The notes: a model not told the origin generated them from the letters alone. A stretch of 64,000 bases of DNA from an uncultured Clostridia bacterium (GCA_934746715.1 CAKVFI010000003.1:189265-253264), one strand, 5' to 3'. Shown: positions 34,896-43,470, numbered from the stretch's first letter. Numbers and translations: made by a program.

Positions 34896-35555
34896 TTACA
34901 AATAGTTTATTACACCCTTATTTTCTTTGAGCCATTGTTCTGCAAGTTTGTAATTTGGCATACAATTTTTAACTAATTGGTAAAATTTTGCACTATGATT
35001 TTTAATTTTTGTGTGCGACAATTCGTGTATTATAATATAATCTACCACAAAATATGGTGTAAACATCAATTTGTAAGTAAAATTCAAATCGTTCCTGCCA
35101 CTGCAAGACCCCCACACAGTTTTTGCGCTTCCAACCTTTATGTTGCCATATTTAAAATTAAATTTAAAACTTAATTGCGGAACTCTTTCTTGCAAATAGT
35201 TTAAAGCAATTTTTTTAATTAAGTTAATCAGGTGTTTTTTGCTGTTTAAACTTGGCAAAACAATATTGTCATCAACAATTTTTGTTTTAATATTTGGCTT
35301 TAAATTGATTGTGTAATTTTTTTCCAAAATGGTTAAAACTGCCCTATCTTCAACTTTAAATGGTGCGTATTTTAGTTTGCCGGCTTCAACTTCTTTAAGA
35401 TGTTTAACAATCCATTTAGATTTTTCTTTTATAAAGGCGTCTAGTTTTGCCTTATCGTAATTGTATGGCACACGAGCAACAAGTTCTGCATCGTTGTTGA
35501 TTGAAAGTGAAATTGTGCGCCTTTTGCTTTTGATGATTTTTAATTTAACCTGCAT
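34896..35555 (-). CDS. YgjP-type M48 metallopeptidase-like protein (DUF45)
   Basis: 219 residues. HELSHTKIKNHSAKFY holds the HExxH zinc site and the downstream histidine of the WLM/YgjP-like peptidase group. TVWGSCSGRNDLNFTYKLMF is the second conserved block. Cytoplasmic, no signal peptide. Substrate unknown for the family. It starts 2 bp after the holA stop and ends the comEC-holA operon. Confidence 0.88.
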   Translation of the reverse strand: MQVKLKIIKSKRRTISLSINNDAELVARVPYNYDKAKLDAFIKEKSKWIVKHLKEVEAGKLKYAPFKVEDRAVLTILEKNYTINLKPNIKTKIVDDNIVLPSLNSKKHLINLIKKIALNYLQERVPQLSFKFNFKYGNIKVGSAKTVWGSCSGRNDLNFTYKLMFTPYFVVDYIIIHELSHTKIKNHSAKFYQLVKNCMPNYKLAEQWLKENKGVINYL

Positions 35556-35557
35556 TT

Positions 35558-36466
35558 TTAAAATACCAATTCATACAAGGCATTTTCAGCACTGATTTTG
35601 CCAGATTTGATTTTGTAATCTAAATCAACATATTTTTGATAAAGGGAAATATAAAACTTTGTTCCATTTTTTGCAATGTTTTGCCTAGACATTTTTATGG
35701 CATATGGTTTTATTGCCAAAATGCTTGATAGTTTTGCGTCGTCTTTGTTTAAAGCGATGTATTGCATACGCTTAAAATATTTGCCCAAAAAAGCAAAAAT
35801 ATCGCCGGCTGTTTGTGATTTTGACATTGTGTTTAATATTTTTTGATAGTCAGTGTATGATTTTGTGTCGATTGCATTTGTAAGCATGTAACTAACATAT
35901 TCACTGCTGTTGGCAATCAAATTTGTTGCAACATTTATGCTAACAACTGTTTGTCCTTGCAAATAACTTACAATTTTTAGCAATTCATTGTTTATTTTGG
36001 ACATATTGCCACCAGTTGCATCAATAATGTAATCCAAAGCCTGCTCTTCAATTGTCATTTGGCGTTTGGTTAAAAAGTTGATTATATATTTGCAGATATC
36101 CGTCCTATCCAATTTTGTGCAATCAACTTGCTCGCCTGCATTTAATTTTGCATTTTTAACAACAACCACTTGAAAATCTTCAAACTGATATTTTTGCAAA
36201 TATAAACAAACTTCATTTGAGGGAGCATCTATAACAATCATTCTATAATCGTTGCCGATTGGCAAAGTTTCAAGTTGTGCCGCAAATTCACTTTTGGTTA
36301 TTGCCGTGCCATCAAGTTTGGCAAAATTAAATTCTTCAAGGTCATTTATAGTTGCAGCTTTAATCAAATTAACGGCAGAATTAAGCAAAAAAACATCATC
36401 ACCTGTTAAAACATATAGGTGCTTGATTTCATTTTTAAGTGATTTGTTAAGTTCAATAAATTTCAT
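35558..36466 (-). CDS. holA: DNA polymerase III delta subunit (clamp loader)
   Basis: 302 residues. Divergent HolA: N-terminal HLYVLTGDDVFLLNSAVNLI, then IIDATGGNMSKINNELLKI, the AAA+ like middle, and a C-terminal helical collar. It opens the sliding clamp as part of the clamp loader. Position after comEC is typical. Start at 36466 (MKFIEL), because longer starts run into comEC. No ribosome site is visible, but TATAAT ends 6 nt before the ATG, so an internal leaderless transcript is possible. Confidence 0.88.
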   Translation of the reverse strand: MKFIELNKSLKNEIKHLYVLTGDDVFLLNSAVNLIKAATINDLEEFNFAKLDGTAITKSEFAAQLETLPIGNDYRMIVIDAPSNEVCLYLQKYQFEDFQVVVVKNAKLNAGEQVDCTKLDRTDICKYIINFLTKRQMTIEEQALDYIIDATGGNMSKINNELLKIVSYLQGQTVVSINVATNLIANSSEYVSYMLTNAIDTKSYTDYQKILNTMSKSQTAGDIFAFLGKYFKRMQYIALNKDDAKLSSILAIKPYAIKMSRQNIAKNGTKFYISLYQKYVDLDYKIKSGKISAENALYELVF

Positions 36467-36472
36467 AAAATC

Positions 36473-36502
36473 ATTATAGCATAATTGCAAACAAAATTGC
36501 AA
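36473..36502 (-). promoter_or_regulatory. Candidate internal promoter before holA
   Basis: On minus, TTGCAA (36502-36497), 18-nt spacer, TATAAT (36478-36473), 6 nt before the holA ATG. It lies in the 3' end of comEC. Confidence 0.5.
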
Positions 36503-38018
36503 CAACTGGAAGAATAACTGCCATTTTATGTTCTGGTTTTGCAACAGTGATTCTTGACATCAACATAAGCAAAATAAAGTATACAACAATAGTTATGTAT
36601 GGCACACTGATTGTGCTGAAATTGGCAAAAGGCAACGACCCCAACACTTGTGCCACAAGCCTGATAAAATCAAATAAGTAATTAGCTGGCAACAAAACAT
36701 GCCCTATTATTGGGCAAATAATGCCAGCAAAACCAACCACAAAACAAACAATAAATCCAATTGTAAAAAGCGGAATTAAAATAACATTTGCCAACAGTGA
36801 AATTATGTTTAAAGTCCTGTAACTATACGCCAAAATTATCAAGATGCTAATCATTGTTGATGCACTTATTGAAAAACTGCTTGCAAGAGTGCCTGGCATT
36901 CTTGTTTTTAACAATGCTTTGCTTATTGTTGAATTAAAAAATGTAATCCCAACCACACAAGAAAAACTCATGATTGCGCCAATATCAAACACAAACAAAG
37001 GCTCAAACAAAAAGCATATAATACCCGCCAAACCAATTGCAGAAAGTGAATCATATTTGCGCATAACTATTGGAGCAATTAACACTACAATTGACATTAT
37101 TGCCGCCCTAACAATTGATGATGAAAAATCACACAAATACATGTAAAACAACAAAATCATTGCAACAAGTGCAACTTTATACCACTTTTTGATATGCAAC
37201 AATTTGCAAACAAAATTTAATATTGCCACAATTATGCCAACATGCAAGCCAGAAACAGCAAGCAAATGTGCAACACCAGAAAGTTGAAATGCTTCCTTGC
37301 TGTTTTGCTGAAGTGAAGTTTTGTCGCCAAACAATGCAGAATAAGTTAGTTCCGCATTTTCATTGCTTAACCCTTTATATAAAACTTTTTTAACCTGCGC
37401 TCTAACCTTTTCTGCCAAAGTTGATTTTGTGTTGCCAAATTCAATGTTATTAATCTTAACAAAAGCCTTATATTTAACATCTTTTTTATAATAGTAAGAT
37501 GAAGGAGTGTCGTATTCAAACAAATTGGTTGTTGTTATTTTTTCTGGAGAAAATTTGATTTCTTTGCCAATTTCAACACCATTAAAAATTTGGGAATAAT
37601 CGTAAATACTGATTGAAATAACCCCTTTTGTTTTTATTCCGTCAAAATAAAGACTATCGGCATAAACAGTTTTAAATGTTCCATGGTCTTCAATTGTTTT
37701 TATTCGTGCAGAAATTGAGTATGGTGCAACAAATTGTTTGTTAACAAAAGTTGACACACTCAAGCAAAAAACGCCAATACCAATTGCAAGTGAAATTAAT
37801 GGAATCAACAACAATTTTAGGCTTTTATTCCTTATTGCAAAAAACAAAATTAAAGCAACGCCAAACAGCAAAACAATCAAACTTAAAATGCAATTAAGAT
37901 TGTTGTTAACCAAATTAGTTTTGTCGTAAAAGCAATAAAAGGCAAAAACACTGCCTAGCATTAAAAACACAAAAACTAGGCATAAAGGTCTATAATTAAA
38001 CCAGCGTTCTTTCTTCAT
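36474..38018 (-). CDS. comEC: ComEC/Rec2 competence-type DNA channel, no beta-lactamase domain
   Basis: 514 residues. N-terminal helices, a DUF4131-like OB region (ISARIKTIEDHGTF), and the ComEC core with FQLSGVAHLLAVSGLHVGII and DIGAIMSFSCVVGITFF among about nine transmembrane helices. The protein ends after the membrane core and lacks the C-terminal metallo-beta-lactamase domain present in Bacillus ComEC. It would carry single-stranded DNA across the membrane if the other competence proteins exist, none of which are in this window. Start at 38018 (MKKERW). Upstream in-frame codons lack a ribosome site too. Confidence 0.88.
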   Translation of the reverse strand: MKKERWFNYRPLCLVFVFLMLGSVFAFYCFYDKTNLVNNNLNCILSLIVLLFGVALILFFAIRNKSLKLLLIPLISLAIGIGVFCLSVSTFVNKQFVAPYSISARIKTIEDHGTFKTVYADSLYFDGIKTKGVISISIYDYSQIFNGVEIGKEIKFSPEKITTTNLFEYDTPSSYYYKKDVKYKAFVKINNIEFGNTKSTLAEKVRAQVKKVLYKGLSNENAELTYSALFGDKTSLQQNSKEAFQLSGVAHLLAVSGLHVGIIVAILNFVCKLLHIKKWYKVALVAMILLFYMYLCDFSSSIVRAAIMSIVVLIAPIVMRKYDSLSAIGLAGIICFLFEPLFVFDIGAIMSFSCVVGITFFNSTISKALLKTRMPGTLASSFSISASTMISILIILAYSYRTLNIISLLANVILIPLFTIGFIVCFVVGFAGIICPIIGHVLLPANYLFDFIRLVAQVLGSLPFANFSTISVPYITIVVYFILLMLMSRITVAKPEHKMAVILPVVAILFAIML

Positions 38019-38085
38019 CTGCAATCTATTAGTTTTATTTTTGTAAATATCCCAAAATAAAAACAATACTTTTTGTTTTAAATGG

Positions 38086-38114
38086 TTGAAAATATCAAAA
38101 TTTTATGTTATCAT
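38086..38114 (+). promoter_or_regulatory. tRNA-Glu promoter
   Basis: TTGAAA (38086-38091), 17-nt spacer, TATCAT (38109-38114), 19 nt before the tRNA. Confidence 0.75.
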
Positions 38115-38133
38115 ATAACAGCATAAATCATAT

Positions 38134-38208
38134 GGCCTTATAGTCTAGCGGTTAGGACACGGCCCTCTCAAGGCTGGGACACGGGTTCGATTCCCGTTAA
38201 GGCTACCA
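38134..38208 (+). tRNA. tRNA-Glu(CUC)
   Basis: Acceptor GGCCTTA/TAAGGCT (G-U first pair), D-arm GTCT/GGAC, anticodon stem CGGCC/GGCTG, loop CTCTCAA (anticodon CTC), T-loop GTTCGATTC, discriminator A and encoded CCA. It reads GAG only, so a UUC isoacceptor must exist elsewhere. Confidence 0.93.
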
Positions 38209-38411
38209 AGAAAATGCTGCGTAAGCAGTGTTTTTTATTTGGTAGACTTATAAGGGAACAATAATTCCATTATTATTCTTCGATTAGGCTACCAAGAAAA
38301 TGCTGCGTAAGCAGTGTTTTTTTATTTGGTAGACTTACAAGGGAACAATAATTCCTATTATTATTCCTCGACTAGGCTACCAAGAAAATGCTGCGTGAGC
38401 AGTGTTTTTTA
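38201..38411 (+). repeat. Tandem 86-88 bp repeats made from the tRNA-Glu 3' end and terminator
   Basis: Three copies start at 38201, 38287 and 38375, the third partial. Each begins GGCTACCAAGAAAATGCTGC, that is, the tRNA 3' end with CCA plus a TGCTGC-GTAA-GCAGTG hairpin and T-run. In the two full copies a spacer contains TTGGTAG and GGGAA...TTCC. Copies 2 and 3 are preceded by a remnant of the T-loop: copy 2 has TTCGATT. Confidence 0.9.
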
Positions 38412-38416
38412 ATGTC

Positions 38417-38442
38417 AAAAAGCACACTGCTTACGTGTGCTT
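38417..38442 (-). terminator. proS terminator
   Basis: On minus, AAGCACAC / GTGTGCTT stem with a seven-base loop, then TTTT. It lies just after the proS stop and faces the tRNA-Glu repeats. Confidence 0.75.
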
Positions 38443-38450
38443 AAAATGAA

Positions 38451-39740
38451 TTATTTTAAATTTTTAATGCAATAATCAACAAATTCATCAATCTTAATTT
38501 CAGTTTTTTCACCAGTTTTGTTGTTTTCAAGTTCCAACAAACCATTGTCAACTGATTTGCCACAAACAACAACAAAAGGTGTGCCAGTTATTTTGGAATC
38601 CTTGATTTTTGCACCAATTGAAAGGTCTAATCTATCATCAATTAAAACATCAACTCCATTTTCAATGAGAGTATCATGCAATTTGTTTGCAAGTGCTAAT
38701 TTTGCACTGTCATCTGTTTTTGGAACAATATACAATTTGTAAGGTGCAACATTGAGTGGAAGAGCCACGCCTTCAACTTTGCCATTGTTAACGATTGCAT
38801 TTGCTTCATAAAGCATTGCCAAAGTTCTGCTTACGCCAATGCCATAGCAGCCCATAACATAGTTGCTTACACCATTGTCTTTGTTAACAAATGTGCCGTT
38901 CATAGATTTTGAATACTTGTCGCCAAGTTGGAAAATATGCCCCAATTCAACTGCCCTTTTTGTGGTCAAAGTATCTGTATCTTTAACGCCATAAACATCA
39001 AGCAAATATTGTTTGTGGTCTGGCCTTTCCAACAACTCTTGGTTGAATGCTTGCCCTGTTACAGTGTCAAACAAAATAGTGTCTTCACCAATTTCGGAAA
39101 GGCACATAAATTCTTCCGATTTGCTACCGCCAATTGCGCCACTATCAGCACCCACTGGTTGAACATTAAGCCCAAGTTGATTAAATATTTCAATATATGC
39201 TTTTTTCATATTGTCATATTCAATATCCAAATCGCTTTTATCTCTGCCAAAACTATAAGCATCCATCATATCGAACGCTTTTCCGCGCAACAAATAACCA
39301 CGAGTGCGGATCTCGTTTCTAAATTTAGGTCCAATTTGGAAATATGTAACAGGCAATTGTTTGTAAGATGTCAAACGGGATTTTGCATAAGCAACAACTG
39401 CTTCTTCTGCGGTTGGAGCAAGGCAAAAATTGCCATTTTTGTTTAATGACCTAAACATAACTCCATCATCAACGTAATGGGACAATCTGCCAGAATCAAT
39501 CCAAATTTTTTCTGGTTGCAAAATTGGCAAGGAAAGTTCAGAACAGCCATATTTTGTTAAAACATTGCAAATAATGGTGTCAATTTTCTTTTTAACCAAA
39601 TAAGGAATGTGCCCAAAAGCAAAAATTCCGCTTGTATATTGCTCTATTTGCCCTGTTTGCAACAAAATATCTTGCACTGGAAACTGTTGGTCTATATTAG
39701 TTAATTTTTTTGAAATAAGTCCTATTTGTGAAACTTTCAT
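38451..39740 (-). CDS. proS: Prolyl-tRNA synthetase lacking the editing insertion
   Basis: 429 residues. Class II core with APTAEEAVVAYAKSRL, RNEIRTRGYLLRGKAFDMMDAYSF (motif 2), GADSGAIGGSKSEEFM, then VMGCYGIGVSRTLAML (motif 3) and the anticodon-binding domain. In ordinary bacterial ProRS, about 180 residues of INS editing domain lie between the SEEFM and GHIFQLG blocks. Here only about 55 residues separate them, so the domain that hydrolyses Ala-tRNA-Pro is missing. It overlaps the xseB stop (TAATG). Confidence 0.93.
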   Translation of the reverse strand: MKVSQIGLISKKLTNIDQQFPVQDILLQTGQIEQYTSGIFAFGHIPYLVKKKIDTIICNVLTKYGCSELSLPILQPEKIWIDSGRLSHYVDDGVMFRSLNKNGNFCLAPTAEEAVVAYAKSRLTSYKQLPVTYFQIGPKFRNEIRTRGYLLRGKAFDMMDAYSFGRDKSDLDIEYDNMKKAYIEIFNQLGLNVQPVGADSGAIGGSKSEEFMCLSEIGEDTILFDTVTGQAFNQELLERPDHKQYLLDVYGVKDTDTLTTKRAVELGHIFQLGDKYSKSMNGTFVNKDNGVSNYVMGCYGIGVSRTLAMLYEANAIVNNGKVEGVALPLNVAPYKLYIVPKTDDSAKLALANKLHDTLIENGVDVLIDDRLDLSIGAKIKDSKITGTPFVVVCGKSVDNGLLELENNKTGEKTEIKIDEFVDYCIKNLK

Positions 39741-39940
39741 TATTCTTCGTCCCTTTTATCTTTTTCGTTAAATTCTTTCTTTATCATTATAATCTTACCT
39801 TTGGCTTTTTCCAAATCATTTAAGCAGGTTTTTGCAAGTTTGCACCCTTCTTCATACAATTTTAGGCTTTCATCTAATGTTGTGCCTTTTTCAAGTTTTT
39901 CGGCAATTTCTTCAAGTCTTTTGATGTTTTGTTCTAACAT
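39740..39940 (-). CDS. xseB: Exodeoxyribonuclease VII small subunit
   Basis: 66 residues, helical hairpin: RLEEIAEKLEKGTTLDESLKLYEEGCKL is the conserved XseB core. It associates with XseA to degrade single-stranded DNA. The ATG has AAGGAG inside the end of xseA, and the genes overlap by 7 bp. Confidence 0.93.
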   Translation of the reverse strand: MLEQNIKRLEEIAEKLEKGTTLDESLKLYEEGCKLAKTCLNDLEKAKGKIIMIKKEFNEKDKRDEE

Positions 39941-41109
39941 ATTTTCTCCTTTTTTGTTACAACTGCATTCAATTTTACATCTGTTGCAACAATTTCAAGT
40001 TCATCTCCAATTTTAACATTTTTGTTGTTGATTGGTTGATTTTTAACACTAACATAAGAATATCCTTTGCTCATCAATTTTGCAGGATTTAGTTTATCTA
40101 GTGTGTTAATAACTATATCAACCCTATGTGTTGTGTTGTTAATTGTTTTATCAATCGCAGCATCGCAATCATTAAGCAAATCATTAATGTGCAAAATTTC
40201 ATCATTAACAAGTGAATTAATTTGTTTGTCAATGCTTAAAATCGCCATTTGATTTTGGCTTTCAAGCATTGAAAATTGATTTAAAGTTGCAGCTTCTATT
40301 GCTTGCAAATTATCATTAACATACTTAATCATGTCTTTAACATCGTAAGTTACAAGTTCCGCTGCTGCACTTGGTGTCGGTGCACGCAAATCTGCAACAA
40401 AATCTAAAATGCTAAAATCTGTTTCATGCCCCACTGCACTTATTAATGGTTTGTTGCAAATATATGCAATGCGTGCCAGTTTTTCATCATTAAATGGTGC
40501 CAAATCTTCAATACTTCCACCACCACGAGCAACAATAATAACATCAACATCGGTATAATTGTCAAAATACATTATACCTTCAATAACTTGGTCAACAGCA
40601 AATTTGCCTTGCACTTGCGCATCGTACACATAAATATCCAAATTTGGATTGCGCCTGCTTGTGATGTTGCGAATATCTTGCAAAACTGCCCCAGTTGCGC
40701 TTGTTACAACGCCAATGGAATTTACAAAACGCGGCAGAGGAATTTTGTGCATTTCATCAAACAAACCTTCTTTGCTTAACTTGTCTTTTAATGCCAAAAA
40801 TTGTTGATACAATTCACCTTGCCCACACAATTCCATTTTGCTGACATTAAGCGACAATTTTCCACCTTTTGGATAATATTTTATATTGCCACGGCATTCA
40901 ACCATATCACCTATTTTAAACTCTTGTTTTGCCCCAAATTGAACGCAAGAAAGCATGTTTTCATTGTCTTTTAATGTAAAATATGCAATCCCTCTAGTTA
41001 CAGAAAAACTAGACAACTCGCCTGTTACAGCAATATCTTCCAAAATGATTTCGTTGTCTATTAAATCCTTAATTATCTTGTTGATTTGGGAAACGGAAAA
41101 AACTTTCAT
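39934..41109 (-). CDS. xseA: Exodeoxyribonuclease VII large subunit
   Basis: 391 residues. N-terminal OB fold (DIAVTGELSSFSVTRGIAYFTLKD), catalytic domain with VVTSATGAVLQDI, ARGGGSIEDLAPFNDE, ISAVGHETDFSILDFVADLRAPTPSAAAEL, then a coiled-coil C-terminus. It is a few tens of residues shorter than Bacillus XseA, with the loss in the coiled coil. Forms the nuclease with XseB. Confidence 0.95.
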   Translation of the reverse strand: MKVFSVSQINKIIKDLIDNEIILEDIAVTGELSSFSVTRGIAYFTLKDNENMLSCVQFGAKQEFKIGDMVECRGNIKYYPKGGKLSLNVSKMELCGQGELYQQFLALKDKLSKEGLFDEMHKIPLPRFVNSIGVVTSATGAVLQDIRNITSRRNPNLDIYVYDAQVQGKFAVDQVIEGIMYFDNYTDVDVIIVARGGGSIEDLAPFNDEKLARIAYICNKPLISAVGHETDFSILDFVADLRAPTPSAAAELVTYDVKDMIKYVNDNLQAIEAATLNQFSMLESQNQMAILSIDKQINSLVNDEILHINDLLNDCDAAIDKTINNTTHRVDIVINTLDKLNPAKLMSKGYSYVSVKNQPINNKNVKIGDELEIVATDVKLNAVVTKKEKIC

Positions 41110-41189
41110 TTTAACTAGGCTTTTTGTTGTTTTAATTATTTTGTCAACTTGTTGTGTTTGTAACTACATAATGCAAAATCTTCTCAAAA

Positions 41190-41567
41190 TTAATTATACA
41201 TTGTTGCAAGCACGCCATTGATGAACTTTGGGCTTTTGTCGGTTGAATATTTTTTTGCAAGTTCAACACATTCATTTATAACCACTTGTTTTGGGTTTTG
41301 TTTGACATAATCCAATTCAATAACTGCCAATGTTAAAATTGACAAATCAATTTTGTAAAGTCTTTCAATTGTGTAACCTTTAAGATTTGCTGAAATTTTG
41401 GCGTTGATTTCTTGATAATGTTCTGCAAAATTGGTTAAAACTGTGTTCACAAACTGCAAACATTCGCTATCAGCATTTTCAAGCACATCATTTTCATCTG
41501 CATCTGGATTAAAAAATTTGGAATATATTGTTTTAAATGCAAGTTCACGCATCTCTGTTCTTTTCAT
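41190..41567 (-). CDS. nusB: Transcription antitermination factor NusB
   Basis: 125 residues, all helical. MRELAFKTIYSKFF, KIDLSILTLAVIELDYVKQ, VVINECVELAKKYSTDKSPKFINGVL are canonical. It binds boxA RNA with S10 in rRNA antitermination. Start at 41567 (MKRTEM), a few bases after an AGGAG-like site. It lies between an Asp23 gene and xseA, the order common in Clostridia. Confidence 0.95.
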   Translation of the reverse strand: MKRTEMRELAFKTIYSKFFNPDADENDVLENADSECLQFVNTVLTNFAEHYQEINAKISANLKGYTIERLYKIDLSILTLAVIELDYVKQNPKQVVINECVELAKKYSTDKSPKFINGVLATMYN

Positions 41568-41612
41568 AATTTCTCCTGTAAAAATCAATGGTTTGCATTC
41601 ACCATAAAACGC

Positions 41613-41645
41613 AAAAAATCTCTCAATTTAGAGAGAATTTTTTTC
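41613..41645 (-). terminator. Terminator across the asp23 stop codon
   Basis: On minus, TTCTCTC / GAGAGATTTTTT stem-loop. The stem begins in the last codons of the Asp23 gene. Confidence 0.75.
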
Positions 41646-41984
41646 GGCATCTTCAATATGCACATTAATTGAAACTATTTTTAAAGGCAACAATGAATTT
41701 ATGCTGTTTTTAACATTTTGTTGCACACGATAAACAATATCGCTAATTTCAACATCTGTGTCCACCACCACATAGATATCAATTACAACGCCGGATTTGG
41801 TGTACTTAACTCTAACACCTTTGCCGATATTGGAATCGAACAACTTTTTAAAGAAAAACCCCTTTGGTTGATACAAATCAATAACCCCAGAAATTTCTTT
41901 TGTTGCAAGACTGATGATTGACACAACCATATTTTTGTTGATTAATGCTTCACTTTCACCATTAAAATTTTTAATTTGTGCCAT
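41628..41984 (-). CDS. Asp23/Gls24 family envelope stress protein
   Basis: 118 residues. VVSIISLATKEISGVIDLYQ and VRVKYTKSGVVIDIYVVVDTDVEISDIVYRVQQNVKNSI are the Asp23/Gls24 (YqhY-like) pattern. These are soluble proteins linked to cell-envelope homeostasis and, for YqhY, to fatty acid synthesis control. The usual neighbours nusB and spoIIIA are here too. The ribosome site GAGG and the start codon lie within a short CCATA/TATGG inverted repeat that could reduce translation. Confidence 0.88.
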   Translation of the reverse strand: MAQIKNFNGESEALINKNMVVSIISLATKEISGVIDLYQPKGFFFKKLFDSNIGKGVRVKYTKSGVVIDIYVVVDTDVEISDIVYRVQQNVKNSINSLLPLKIVSINVHIEDAEKNSL

Positions 41985-42000
41985 AAAAACCTCTATGGTT

Positions 42001-42030
42001 AGTATAACACAACAAACAGCAAATTAGCAA
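42001..42030 (-). promoter_or_regulatory. Promoter of the asp23-nusB region
   Basis: On minus, TTGCTA (42030-42025), 18-nt spacer, TATACT (42006-42001), placed between the spoIIIAH stop and the asp23 gene. Confidence 0.55.
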
Positions 42031-42048
42031 CAATTTTAAGGTTAAATT

Positions 42049-42537
42049 TTAAGCGGAAGGAATAATAATAACTTTGTCCAACTCACAACCCAATTGACGA
42101 GTTACAACACTTGCAATTTGAGCAACTTCTGCTGTTGTGAGTTCAGCTGATTGCACAAACACATTAACATTTGAACTTGAAGAAGAAACAATTGCATCAC
42201 TAAAACCTTTGCCACGGATAATGCCCTCTGTAACCAATTCCTTTTCCATCATGCTGATAAGTTGTTGTTTATTGGCTTCTGCCTCCTTTTTGGCACTGTC
42301 ACTTGATGATGCACTGGTTAAAATTGAATCATAAAATTGAATTTCTTGTGCGCGTGTGGCTTCGCGTTCGGTGCGATAAGTTACATAAAAATTTGCACTT
42401 GTTGTGCTTGTTTGTTGGCTTGTTTTTGTTGAAAGTGAACTATTTAATGCAACATTTACATAACCAGTTACAAGCAACAATGCAATCATAACCGACAAAA
42501 TTATAATCTTTTTCTTTTTGCTTAATGTTTTTTTCAT
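42049..42537 (-). CDS. spoIIIAH: Stage III sporulation protein AH
   Basis: 162 residues. Basic N-terminus, one transmembrane helix (about 11-31), then an extracytoplasmic ring-building domain ending TAEVAQIASVVTRQLGCELDKV. In Bacillus, SpoIIIAH from the mother cell binds forespore SpoIIQ across the septal space, forming the feeding-tube channel that keeps sigma-G active. Last gene of spoIIIA. Confidence 0.92.
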   Translation of the reverse strand: MKKTLSKKKKIIILSVMIALLLVTGYVNVALNSSLSTKTSQQTSTTSANFYVTYRTEREATRAQEIQFYDSILTSASSSDSAKKEAEANKQQLISMMEKELVTEGIIRGKGFSDAIVSSSSSNVNVFVQSAELTTAEVAQIASVVTRQLGCELDKVIIIPSA

Positions 42538-42545
42538 AAATCCTC

Positions 42546-43004
42546 CTATTCACTTGATAAAATTTCGATATTACCATTTGTAACATCAACAACTGCTTCA
42601 ACCGCGTGTAGCACTTTGAGTCGCCTTGCTGTGTCATTTAGCCCTTTGGCTGTAATAATGATTCCTTTTATTGGTGGAAATGTGTTGATATTTATCTTTG
42701 AGTTTTCAACGCTCACATCGCTCATGTCAAGAGTTATCATAACCTTAACATTTTCCACCCCATTGATGTTTGACAACACATCTTGCAAGTTTGATTCCAA
42801 GTTTGCAACATATGATGTTATTGTCATTTCGTCTTGATAGGTTGATTTTGTTAAGGACTTTGATTTTGAACTTGACCCAGAGTTTGATAAATATATCAAC
42901 AACAAAACAACAACAAATATAACAGCGATGTAAATTTCAATGTGTTTGATATTTTTGAGTTTTTCCAACCATTTAAATTTGATTTTCTTTTCATTTTCAC
43001 TCAT
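42546..43004 (-). CDS. spoIIIAG: Stage III sporulation protein AG
   Basis: 152 residues. One transmembrane helix (about 24-42) and a periplasmic-type domain with VKVMITLDMSDVSVENSK and IIITAKGLNDTARRLKVLHAV. SpoIIIAG forms a large ring in the intermembrane space of the engulfed forespore. It overlaps spoIIIAF by 8 bp. Confidence 0.92.
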   Translation of the reverse strand: MSENEKKIKFKWLEKLKNIKHIEIYIAVIFVVVLLLIYLSNSGSSSKSKSLTKSTYQDEMTITSYVANLESNLQDVLSNINGVENVKVMITLDMSDVSVENSKININTFPPIKGIIITAKGLNDTARRLKVLHAVEAVVDVTNGNIEILSSE

Positions 43005-43470
43005 CGAAAATTATCACCTCATCATTTAAATTTGTGTGTTGTTTCACCACTTCAGTTATCAACTCATATTTACTAATATGCTTGTCCGTTGGGTTATAGA
43101 CTATGTTTTTTATATTAACAAAACACGAATTATAAACTATTTCGTTGTTTTCAAGCGCAAAATTTAAGGTTATGTCGATGTTGCTTATTCCTTGATTGTT
43201 TAAATCAAATATGATTATATTTTTTGTTTGTTCAACTTTTTGATTTGCAATGTAGTTAATCAATTTTTGGTTAACTTCAATGCTGTTATAGTTTATTTCT
43301 AGATTTTTTGTTTTTGCAAAAAAATTAATAACAGGGTTTAATATCACAGCCACCACAAAAATTGAAAATATGCTTTTAATGTATTTGCTTGTTGAACCTG
43401 ATGGCATAATTGCATCAATTAACACCCCACAAAGCGCTATGCCTAAAATACTTAACACATATCCTTTCAT
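42997..43470 (-). CDS. spoIIIAF: Stage III sporulation protein AF
   Basis: 157 residues. Two N-terminal transmembrane helices (LSILGIALCGVLIDAIMPSG, IKSIFSIFVVAVILNP) and an outward domain. Start at 43470 (MKGYVL), sharing one base with the spoIIIAE stop (TGATG). A longer in-frame extension would lie inside spoIIIAE and has no membrane or family similarity. Confidence 0.9.
   Translation of the reverse strand: MKGYVLSILGIALCGVLIDAIMPSGSTSKYIKSIFSIFVVAVILNPVINFFAKTKNLEINYNSIEVNQKLINYIANQKVEQTKNIIIFDLNNQGISNIDITLNFALENNEIVYNSCFVNIKNIVYNPTDKHISKYELITEVVKQHTNLNDEVIIFDE

Noticed and set aside
38201..38411. A CRISPR array
   Set aside because: Only three long, near-identical units without spacer diversity, clearly derived from the tRNA 3' end and terminator.
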